From: Flavobacterium plurextorum
GTDB lineage: Bacteria; Bacteroidota; Bacteroidia; Flavobacteriales; Flavobacteriaceae
Direction of reading: 5' to 3'
Length of the DNA: 64,000 bases
Assembly: GCF_002217395.1 (NCBI RefSeq)
Contig: NZ_MUHD01000021.1
Span: forward strand, 62,001 to 126,000
The notes under the pieces are model-generated. The model was given only the letters and a program-made list of their open reading frames with translations. It had not been told where the DNA came from and searched no databases. The position numbers and the translations under genes were made by a program. Positions 50,784 to 59,265 of this stretch are shown piece after piece. Every line of letters begins with the position of its first letter. Position 1 is the stretch's first letter.

Positions 50784-50924
50784 GCCACGAATTACACGAA
50801 TTACACGAATGCTTTGCGAAAAAAAAGTGCCACAGATTAAAAAGATTCTCACAGATTTTAATCTTTCTAATCCTTTAAATCAGTGGCTAAAAAATAATTC
50901 GTGAAAATTCGTGTAATTTGTGTC
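50784..50924. repeat. Nested inverted-repeat element upstream of the groEL stop
   Basis: Outer arms: GCCACGAATTACACGAATT... (50784-50810) and its near-complement at 50897-50924. Inside is a second inverted pair, GCCACAGATTAAAAAGATT (50829-50847) against 50859-50888. These GCCACGAATTACACGAA and CCACAGATTAA words are typical dispersed intergenic repeats in the phylum. The nested order suggests one repeat type inserted in another. No coding frame. Confidence 0.75.
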
Positions 50925-50930
50925 AAACAA

Positions 50931-50962
50931 AAAAAGCGCCGAATAAAAATCCAGCGCTTTTA
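50931..50962. terminator. Terminator of groESL
   Basis: AAAAGCGC and GCGCTTTT pair across a 14-base loop. The A run on the plus strand supplies the T tail for the minus-strand groEL transcript. Confidence 0.8.
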
Positions 50963-50982
50963 AGTTTTAAGAAGAGAATGAA

Positions 50983-52623
<1,641 letters not shown>

Positions 52624-52689
52624 TTAAAGTTTGATTTGTTTCAAGTTATTGAAGTTCTTAAGACTTCGTACTTAATACAATATGTGTTT

Positions 52690-52965
52690 TTAGATTATCG
52701 CTAAGATGTCATCTTCACGCATAATCAAATAATCAGTTCCTTCTAGTTTTAATTCAGTTCCTGCGTATTTACCGTAAAGTACCGTGTCGCCAACTTTTAC
52801 AGTCATTGTGTGATCTTTTGATCCATTTCCTACTGCAACTACAGTTCCTTTTTGTGGTTTCTCTTTGGCAGTATCTGGAATAAAGATTCCTGAAGCAGTT
52901 TTGGTTTCAGCTGCAACAGGCTCAATAAGTACGCGGTCTGAAAGCGGTTTTATGTTTAAAGCCAT
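52690..52965 (-). CDS. groES: Co-chaperonin GroES
   Basis: The 91-residue lid protein of GroEL. It begins [13 protein letters not shown], contains the mobile loop region [19 protein letters not shown], and ends [14 protein letters not shown]. It is first gene of the groESL unit. A candidate -24/-12-type promoter lies about 50 bases upstream. Confidence 0.97.
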   Translation of the reverse strand: MALNIKPLSDRVLIEPVAAETKTASGIFIPDTAKEKPQKGTVVAVGNGSKDHTMTVKVGDTVLYGKYAGTELKLEGTDYLIMREDDILAII

Positions 52966-53013
52966 GATTTTATTATGTTATTAGGTTATACGTTTTTTAA
53001 TGTTCTAAAAACT

Positions 53014-53029
53014 TTCAGAAACTGTGCCA
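53014..53029 (-). promoter_or_regulatory. Candidate sigma54-type promoter of groESL
   Basis: On the minus strand the sequence TGGCACAGTTTCTGAA resembles the -24/-12 consensus TGGCAC-N5-TTGC. The -24 half is perfect, while the -12 half reads CTGA instead of TTGC. It ends about 49 bases before the groES ATG. A sigma54-type activator gene lies 2.6 kb away. This is pattern inference only. Confidence 0.4.
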
Positions 53030-53058
53030 TGCTCATAAAACTGACATTATTTCCTAAA

Positions 53059-53092
53059 AAAAATGCCAGCTTTGACAGGCTGGCATTTTAAT
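53059..53092. terminator. Terminator of the secG unit
   Basis: AAAATGCCAGC and GCTGGCATTTT pair around a short loop. On the minus strand it is followed by TTTTTTAGG, ending the lptE-TPR-secG transcript before groES. Confidence 0.88.
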
Positions 53093-53106
53093 TTATATCA
53101 AAATTA

Positions 53107-53448
53107 TTATTTTGTAGCAGGTGCTGCCGGAGCAGGAGTTTGCTGTGCTGGTGCAGCTGGTGTAGTTGCAGCAGGAGCTTCTGTTTTTTCAATAATTTTA
53201 GATCCTGTGTCGTTTAATGATCCTGTAAAGCTTAAGCTTGAAAGTAAAATTAAAACAATCAAAATAGTTGCTAATGTCCAAGTACTTTTGTCTAAAAAGT
53301 CAGTTGTTTTTTGAACACCACCTAACATTTGAGTTCCGCTGATAGTTGAAGATAATCCTCCTCCTTTAGGGTTTTGAACCATGATTACTACGATCAATAG
53401 AAAACAAACTATTGTGATTAAAACTAAAAAAATTGAAAATGTGCTCAT
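53107..53448 (-). CDS. secG: Preprotein translocase subunit SecG
   Basis: A 113-residue two-helix component of the Sec translocon (helices ~5-23 and ~56-73). The intervening loop has the diagnostic VMVQNPKGGGLSSTISGTQ. The C-terminal ~35 residues are an Ala/Pro/Thr-rich tail (PAAPAQQTPAPAAPA), a flavobacterial feature. It is 3 bases after the TPR-type gene. Confidence 0.92.
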   Translation of the reverse strand: MSTFSIFLVLITIVCFLLIVVIMVQNPKGGGLSSTISGTQMLGGVQKTTDFLDKSTWTLATILIVLILLSSLSFTGSLNDTGSKIIEKTEAPAATTPAAPAQQTPAPAAPATK

Positions 53449-53451
53449 TGC

Positions 53452-54849
53452 TTAATTGTTATTGTTATTTTGTTGTAAAATCTTTATATCCGAAATGCGG
53501 TCTGCAAAGAAAGTAATTTTTTCTGGATATTTCAAAATTAATATTTCATATGCTTGTATCGCTTTGGTATATTTTTTTTGTTCTAAATATACTCTGGCCA
53601 AAGTCTCTGTCATTAAGTAAGAATTGTCTTCTTTATTAATATCGAATTGCACCGCAGGGGTTATTGCAGTCTGCTTTATTGGAGATATTTTAGGATTAGT
53701 TTCGATGAACTTGTCTATTATTTCTGCCTTTTTCTTTTTTTCTTCCTCAATTCTTTCAGCCTCCTCAGCAGTTTTAGCTTCATTATTGTTTAAAGAATCC
53801 TCAGTTCTGTCTATAGGTTCAGTTTTTGCCAATTGCAGCCATTCTTGAAAAGAATGTTTTTCATTATCAGAGAAATCTAATGGTTTTCCTATTTCAAGAT
53901 TTTTCTCGGCATTTTTTACAGGTTCAGAGCTCTCTGTTTCTTTTGGTTCTTCATTTGTATTTACCTTATCAAATACAACTGTTGATGCTTCTTTTATTGA
54001 ATTTAAAATTGATTCTTCGATTGGAGAAACTCTTACTTCTTCGATTTCATCGTCTACAATTTCTTCAAAGAAAGTTGGAATTGCTCCTTTAATAGGTGTG
54101 ACCGCTTTCTGTTCAACAACGGGTTCAATTGTTTTTTCTTCTGATTTTGTCACTTCTTCAAAAGTATTTAATATTTCTTCTTCAGTAGGACTTACAACAG
54201 AAGACTCAATTATAGATTCAATTGGGTTGTTGCTCTCTGTTTTTTCAGCCTCTTTAAAACTGTTTAAAATTTCTTCTTCGCTAGGACTTGCAATTATTTG
54301 TTCATTAACAGAGGTTATTGGTTCTTCTGTTTTTGTTTTTTCTTCAAAAGTATTTGCTGCCGCTTCTTTTATCGAACTTAAGATTGATTTTTCAATAATA
54401 GGATCAATAGGTTTTTCTATAATTTTTGCTGGTTCTTCAAATACTACATTTGAAGCTTCTTTAATTGAATCTAAAATAGACTGTTCAATCGGATCAATTT
54501 TTGTAAATGTAACTTTATCGATTGGTTTAGGCGAGACAATTTCGCTGTCAACAACAGTTATTTCTAGTAAATCTTGAAGTTTACGATCGTAATATTCGCC
54601 TTGAATTGTGGTGAAATTTTCTGAAGTAATAAAATCAAATAATACCGAACGATCAGCTGTGTGAGCAGCAGTAACTTTTAAGGCGTAGTTATACTTAAAG
54701 CTGTTTTGATTGTAAAGTCCTTTTAATCGCAGCGCTCTGGCGCTTTGAAAATACGGAAATTCATTCAAAACACTTCCTAATGCTTCTGCCTGCTGTTCTG
54801 TAATAGCATCGGGTTTGTTCATTAAGTAAGTATAATCAGTTACATTCAT
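53452..54849 (-). CDS. TPR-type protein with internal SIL-SIKEA repeats
   Basis: A 465-residue cytoplasmic protein without signal or membrane helix. An N-terminal helical region (~1-95, LNEFPYFQSARALRLKGLY) and a C-terminal TPR-like hairpin (~410-450, LARVYLEQKKYTKAIQAYEILILKYPEK) flank a long acidic middle. That middle holds about five copies of a motif ESILxSIKEA or EEEILNxFxEA spaced 30-60 residues apart (IEQSILDSIKEAS, IEKSILSSIKEAA, EEEILNSFKEAE, EEEILNTFEEVT, IEESILNSIKEAS). The motifs could be short binding helices. It is between lptE and secG in one transcript, suggesting a role in the envelope or secretion. Confidence 0.75.
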   Translation of the reverse strand: MNVTDYTYLMNKPDAITEQQAEALGSVLNEFPYFQSARALRLKGLYNQNSFKYNYALKVTAAHTADRSVLFDFITSENFTTIQGEYYDRKLQDLLEITVVDSEIVSPKPIDKVTFTKIDPIEQSILDSIKEASNVVFEEPAKIIEKPIDPIIEKSILSSIKEAAANTFEEKTKTEEPITSVNEQIIASPSEEEILNSFKEAEKTESNNPIESIIESSVVSPTEEEILNTFEEVTKSEEKTIEPVVEQKAVTPIKGAIPTFFEEIVDDEIEEVRVSPIEESILNSIKEASTVVFDKVNTNEEPKETESSEPVKNAEKNLEIGKPLDFSDNEKHSFQEWLQLAKTEPIDRTEDSLNNNEAKTAEEAERIEEEKKKKAEIIDKFIETNPKISPIKQTAITPAVQFDINKEDNSYLMTETLARVYLEQKKYTKAIQAYEILILKYPEKITFFADRISDIKILQQNNNNN

Positions 54850-54963
54850 TTCTCTTTTTATTTAATCGTCTAATTATTATTTTTTTTGATTTGGAAGGTT
54901 TTTTTGTTGAATCATTTTATCGATGTAACGAATAAACGATCTAACAGTTATACTAAAAAAAAA

Positions 54964-55467
54964 CTACCATTTTGCTAATGATTCATTAAAGACATCCTGA
55001 GTAATTCTCTCAAAAATAGTTTGAATAGCTGTGTTTAAAACGCTTCCTGTTGGTAATTCATTTCCAGGGAAATCGTAATAAAACTCAAATGTTCTTTCGA
55101 AATCATCTGTTTCTTTCTTTTTGTTTGTAAAACGAACATTTATACGAATCGTCAAACGGTTTTGTGCAGCCTGTTGATCAGCAGTTGCTGTCATTGGCGT
55201 TATTCTGTAATCTGTAATTTCTCCCTCATATGTTAATTCTCCTCCAGTGCTTACCAAGTTCAAATTGGTTTGGTTTTGAATTAAATCTTGCAATGCCAAT
55301 GTAAATTGTCTGTCTATTCCAGGTTCAATCAAATCAGCGTTATTTTGGAAAAAGTTAACCTGAAAAGTTTTCGCGTCAATTGTTCCAGTTCCCGTAAAGT
55401 TGTAAACGCCGCAACCGCTGAAAGTGGTTGCTATTAATAGAATAAAAAGATATTTTAAGTTTTTCAT
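54964..55467 (-). CDS. lptE: LPS-assembly lipoprotein LptE
   Basis: A 167-residue outer-membrane lipoprotein that plugs LptD during LPS insertion. The lipobox SGC is at Cys19 and is followed by GVYNFTGTGTI. The two-strand/helix pattern and QAAQNRLTIRINVRFTNKK are typical of the Bacteroidetes LptE. It is in the middle of a minus-strand unit with the sigma54-type activator upstream and the TPR-type gene downstream. Confidence 0.9.
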   Translation of the reverse strand: MKNLKYLFILLIATTFSGCGVYNFTGTGTIDAKTFQVNFFQNNADLIEPGIDRQFTLALQDLIQNQTNLNLVSTGGELTYEGEITDYRITPMTATADQQAAQNRLTIRINVRFTNKKKETDDFERTFEFYYDFPGNELPTGSVLNTAIQTIFERITQDVFNESLAKW

Positions 55468-55569
55468 TTTTTATTTTAAATATTGCTTCGCCAGTTAACT
55501 GACGCTTGGATCAAAGGTATTGATTTTTCGTTAAAAATGTTTTGGTGTGTTTTTGACTCAGCACTAAAA

Positions 55570-56826
55570 CTATAAATCAAATTGTTTAATTTTTCGGTAT
55601 AAAGTTCTCTCAGAAATACCTAATTCATCAGCAGCAGCTTTACGTTTTCCTTTATTTTTTTCTAATGATTTTTTGATCATTTCGATTTCTTTCTGTTCAA
55701 GGCGTAAAATTTCTTCTTCTTCAATTGTTTCAGCAAACAAATAATTGTCTTCCGGCATTTGATAATTTTCTTCGCGGCCTGCGGGAGTCATAACAGCAGT
55801 TCTCGGTTCTTCTTCAAAATCAATCTCACTTTCATTTTCTTGTGAACCGTATATTTTCTGAATTAAATTCGGATTAATATCCTGAACTTTTGAAGATCCG
55901 TTCTTCATTAACTCTAGAGTCAATTTTTTTAAATCATTCAGATCACTTTTCATATCAAAAAGAACTTTGTACAAAATATCTCTTTCGGTACTAAAATCAC
56001 TTTCTTTTTTACTGTCACTTATTACAGATGGCAGATTGCTTCCTTCGGCAGGAAGATAGGATTGTAAAGTGGCTGCAGAAATATCACGGTTGGTTTCTAA
56101 AACCGAAATTTGTTCAGCTACATTTCGAAGCTGACGGATATTTCCGTTCCATCTAAATTTTTGCAATACATTTACAGCATCATCATCTAATTTTAGAGGA
56201 GGCATTTTGTATTTATGAGCAAAATCTGCCACAAATTTCCTGAACAATAAATGGATATCGTCATTACGCTCACGCAAAGGAGGTAATGTAATTTCGACCG
56301 TACTTAAACGATAGTACAAGTCTTCACGAAATTTTCCTTTTTCGATTGCATTAAATAAATTTACGTTGGTAGCTGCAACAATACGAACGTTGGTTTTTTG
56401 AACTTGAGACGATCCTACTTTTATGAATTCACCGTTTTCTAAAACACGAAGCAAACGAACCTGAGTTGTCAAAGGCAATTCTCCAACTTCATCAAGAAAA
56501 ATGGTTCCGCCATCAGCTACTTCAAAATAACCTTCACGTGTGCTTGTAGCACCTGTAAAAGCTCCTTTTTCGTGTCCAAAAAGTTCACTGTCAATTGTTC
56601 CTTCCGGAATTGCACCGCAGTTTACGGCGATATATTTTCCGTGCTTTCTGTGTGAAAGCGAGTGTATAATTCTTGGAATATTCTCTTTACCAACACCACT
56701 TTCTCCAGTTACCATTACCGAAATATCAGTAGGAGCAACCTGAATGGCTTTCTCGATAGCGCGATTTAATTTTGGATCATTGCCAATAATCTCAAATCGT
56801 TGTTTTATTGCTTGAACTGTTTCCAT
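55570..56826 (-). CDS. Sigma54-interaction AAA+ transcriptional activator without receiver domain
   Basis: A bacterial enhancer-binding protein of about 418 residues. The AAA+ domain (~20-245 from the chosen start) has Walker A GESGVGKE, the sigma54-contacting GAFTGA loop, and Walker B GTIFLDEVGEL. A linker of ~130 residues with DMKSDLNDLKKLTLELMKNG leads to a Fis-type HTH (AADELGISERTLYRKIKQ). There is no N-terminal receiver or sensor domain. The open frame extends 14 codons upstream, but those codons lie in the TGAAAC-type repeat, so the ATG at 56826 is preferred. Confidence 0.92.
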   Translation of the reverse strand: METVQAIKQRFEIIGNDPKLNRAIEKAIQVAPTDISVMVTGESGVGKENIPRIIHSLSHRKHGKYIAVNCGAIPEGTIDSELFGHEKGAFTGATSTREGYFEVADGGTIFLDEVGELPLTTQVRLLRVLENGEFIKVGSSQVQKTNVRIVAATNVNLFNAIEKGKFREDLYYRLSTVEITLPPLRERNDDIHLLFRKFVADFAHKYKMPPLKLDDDAVNVLQKFRWNGNIRQLRNVAEQISVLETNRDISAATLQSYLPAEGSNLPSVISDSKKESDFSTERDILYKVLFDMKSDLNDLKKLTLELMKNGSSKVQDINPNLIQKIYGSQENESEIDFEEEPRTAVMTPAGREENYQMPEDNYLFAETIEEEEILRLEQKEIEMIKKSLEKNKGKRKAAADELGISERTLYRKIKQFDL

Positions 56827-56853
56827 GTAGTTTTTTGTTTCAAGTTTTTTGTT

Positions 56854-56872
56854 TGTTTCAGGTTTCAAGTTT
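56854..56872 (-). repeat. 19-base inverted repeat, left copy beside the YcxB-like gene
   Basis: TGTTTCAGGTTTCAAGTTT is the exact reverse complement of 57473-57491. Additional TTTCAAGTTT words surround it (56838, 56871). The two copies bracket the YcxB-like gene. Confidence 0.85.
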
Positions 56873-56891
56873 CAAGTTTGTCTTCTGAAGC

Positions 56892-57401
56892 TTAACTTTT
56901 TAAACTCTTTTTTATGTCGATTGAATTAAAAAGTTGTTTTAATTCGTTGTATTGGTTGTTTTTTAAGTCTGATTTATTAAGGACTTTGGCAGAATTTTTT
57001 TCTAGATATATTAAAAACCAATCTTTTTTTTCTGTTATCTTTTTGAGATCTTTCCAAAAGAATTTCATATTGAAACTATCTCCAACTTCCTCCATATAGT
57101 TCTCATTAAAATGAATTGATAGGTTTTCGTTTAATCTTGGATTTTTAAATATTCTTTTTGTGTGTCTGTAAATAGAGTAGATAATTAATAAAGGATATAA
57201 TAAGATGAAAACAAATGAAGAAGTAAAAATATCCTTCAAATTGACTTCATTTGAAAAAATGTTTGTCACATTAACCAATATAATCAAAAAAACAACAACA
57301 GAGATTATTATGAAAGCAGGTCTGGTCAAATAAATATATAAATTAGCTTTAAAATAATCTTTGAAAGTAAAACTTGGCTTTACAATAATTTCTTTTTCCA
57401 T
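56892..57401 (-). CDS. YcxB-like membrane protein
   Basis: A 169-residue protein with two membrane helices (~31-50 and ~62-81) followed by a soluble C-terminal domain. The segment NENLSIHFNENYMEEVGDSF, FFWKDLKKITEKKDWFLIYL and DLKNNQYNELKQLF match the YcxB-like family. Function unknown. It lies between the sigma54-type activator and miaB and is bracketed by inverted TGAAAC repeats, so it looks inserted. Confidence 0.7.
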   Translation of the reverse strand: MEKEIIVKPSFTFKDYFKANLYIYLTRPAFIIISVVVFLIILVNVTNIFSNEVNLKDIFTSSFVFILLYPLLIIYSIYRHTKRIFKNPRLNENLSIHFNENYMEEVGDSFNMKFFWKDLKKITEKKDWFLIYLEKNSAKVLNKSDLKNNQYNELKQLFNSIDIKKSLKS

Positions 57402-57455
57402 ATTTTAATTATAAATTAAATTTTAAATATTTTCTATTTTAAGTCAAGTTACATA

Positions 57456-57491
57456 AAACTTGAAACAAATAAAAACTTGAAACCTGAAACA
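57456..57491 (+). repeat. 19-base inverted repeat, right copy, with an extra AAACTTGAAACAAA word
   Basis: AAACTTGAAACAAA (57456-57469) is followed by AAACTTGAAACCTGAAACA (57473-57491). The second is the exact inverse of 56854-56872. Both words also occur in the murD-ftsW spacer, in the opposite order. Confidence 0.85.
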
Positions 57492-57499
57492 AGTTAAAC

Positions 57500-58945
57500 T
57501 TAATTCATCTCACTTAAACTAATAGCTTCACCTTTTAGCGTTCCTGAAGTGCAGCTTGTGATTTTTACGTTTACGAAATCTCCAATTTTATAATTCTCTT
57601 TTGGGAAAACCACTGTTATGCTTTGTGAGTTTCTTCCAGAGAATTCATCTTTTGATTTTTTAGAAACTTTTTCTACTAGAACTTCAACAACTTGTCCAAC
57701 AAACTCTTCGCTTCTAAACCATGCATGTTTTTGCTGTAAATCGACAATTTCTTGTAATCTTCTAGCTTTAGTTTCTTCTTCAACATCATCTTCCATTTTT
57801 CTTCCTGCCAAAGTTCCTGGGCGTTCAGAATACGAATACATATAACCGAAATTATATTTCACATATTCCATTAAACTCATCGTATCTTGATGATCTTGCT
57901 CAGTTTCGGTTGGGAAGCCTGCAATCATATCCTGAGAAATCGAAGCATTTGGAATAATTGCTCTGATTTTATCAATCAAAGTCATGTATTCTTCGCGTGT
58001 ATGCAGACGATTCATTTCTTTTAAAATTCTATTGCTTCCAGATTGTACAGGTAAGTGAATGTGTTTACAGATATTTTGATACTTCGCAATAACATGCAAA
58101 ATACTTTCGTGCATATCCTGCGGATTCGAGGTTGAAAAACGGATACGCATTTTAGGAAAGCCAACAGCAACCATTTCAAGTAATTGGTCAAAATCGACAG
58201 CTGTTGCTTTTTGCATTTCAGAAGCGTTTACAAAATCCTTCTTCAAACCGCCGCCATACCAAAGGTAACTGTCAACGTTTTGTCCTAAAAGTGTAATCTC
58301 TTTAAAGCCTTTGTTCCATAAATCCTGAATTTCAGCCATGATACTTTGTGGTTCACGGCTGCGCTCACGTCCGCGTGTAAAAGGAACAACACAAAATGTA
58401 CACATATTATCGCATCCGCGTGTAATTGAAACCAAAGCAGTGATTCCGTTACTCATTAAACGAACTGGCGAAATATCTCCGTAAGTTTCTTCTTTTGATA
58501 AAATTACATTTATTGCGTCACGACCTTCTTCAACTTCCGCTAATAAATTAGGAAGATCTTTGTAAGCATCAGGCCCAACAACAAGATCGACTATTTTTTC
58601 TTCTTCTAAAAACTGACTTTTTAAACGTTCAGCCATACAGCCTAGAACGCCTACTTTCATTTTAGGATTAATACGTTTTACTGCATTGTATTTTTCTAAA
58701 CGTTTACGAATCGTTTGTTCGGCCTTGTCACGAATAGAACAAGTGTTTACCAAAACCAAGTCAGCTTCTTCTAAAACTGAAGTAGTATTGTATCCCCCAT
58801 CAGACAAAATGGAAGCTACGACCTCACTGTCTGAAAAATTCATCGCACAGCCGTAACTTTCTATAAAAAGTTTTTTAGTATTCTCAGGTTTATTTTCTAA
58901 AACAAGATTTTCGCCTTGTTTGCTTTCTTCAATAATCTTTTCCAT
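57500..58945 (-). CDS. miaB: tRNA-2-methylthio-N6-dimethylallyladenosine synthase MiaB
   Basis: A radical-SAM methylthiotransferase acting on A37 of tRNAs. The N-terminal UPF0004 domain holds the second iron-sulfur cluster cysteines (SYGCAMNFSDSE, NTCSIRDKAEQ, GCMAERL). The radical-SAM motif is RGCDNMCTFC, with CxxxCxxC spacing. A C-terminal TRAM domain (~415-480) binds tRNA. 481 residues with a ~20-residue N-terminal extension. Confidence 0.95.
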   Translation of the reverse strand: MEKIIEESKQGENLVLENKPENTKKLFIESYGCAMNFSDSEVVASILSDGGYNTTSVLEEADLVLVNTCSIRDKAEQTIRKRLEKYNAVKRINPKMKVGVLGCMAERLKSQFLEEEKIVDLVVGPDAYKDLPNLLAEVEEGRDAINVILSKEETYGDISPVRLMSNGITALVSITRGCDNMCTFCVVPFTRGRERSREPQSIMAEIQDLWNKGFKEITLLGQNVDSYLWYGGGLKKDFVNASEMQKATAVDFDQLLEMVAVGFPKMRIRFSTSNPQDMHESILHVIAKYQNICKHIHLPVQSGSNRILKEMNRLHTREEYMTLIDKIRAIIPNASISQDMIAGFPTETEQDHQDTMSLMEYVKYNFGYMYSYSERPGTLAGRKMEDDVEEETKARRLQEIVDLQQKHAWFRSEEFVGQVVEVLVEKVSKKSKDEFSGRNSQSITVVFPKENYKIGDFVNVKITSCTSGTLKGEAISLSEMN

Positions 58946-58962
58946 TGTAAAAATTCAAAGTG

Positions 58963-58994
58963 CAAAGATAGCGTAAATACGGTCAATATGACAA
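58963..58994 (-). promoter_or_regulatory. Promoter of miaB
   Basis: On the minus strand, TTG (58994-58992) and TATCTTTG (58970-58963) are 21 bases apart, fitting TTG-N17-23-TAnnTTTG. The -7 element ends 17 bases before the miaB ATG. Confidence 0.65.
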
Positions 58995-59239
58995 GATGGC
59001 AGGGAAAGAATTAACAAATTTAATTTTCGGAGATTATAGTTCTATTTCGAGAGTAGAAAAGGGATATAGATGGTTGTCTAAACTCATAAATAAAAAGCAT
59101 ATTTCTCGGTTATCGAATAGTAAAAGTTACACCTATATATATTATAAAGAATAGTTCAGATAAATCTTCAATTTTAAGAAACATAATACTAAAATAACTC
59201 AAAAATGAATTGACGAGGTTAATATTTAAAAAAAATAAA
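58995..59239. other. Divergent spacer between miaB and topA
   Basis: AT-rich and without coding potential, hairpins or repeats that I can recognise. Confidence 0.5.
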
Positions 59240-59247
59240 TACTTTTG
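59240..59247 (+). promoter_or_regulatory. Probable -7 element for topA
   Basis: TACTTTTG matches TAnnTTTG and ends 18 bases before the topA ATG. Confidence 0.55.
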
Positions 59248-59265
59248 TTGCAGAAAAATAGAGCA

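Noticed and set aside
54098..54577. 159-codon plus-strand frame opposite the TPR-type gene
   Set aside because: Antisense to the repeat-rich acidic region, whose Glu/Ser/Ile codons give an open Ser/Phe-rich complement.
56827..56868. N-terminal 14-codon extension of the sigma54-type activator
   Set aside because: These codons are formed by the dispersed TTTCAAG/TGAAAC repeat and add a Lys-rich peptide not typical for the family. The Met at 56826 is preferred.
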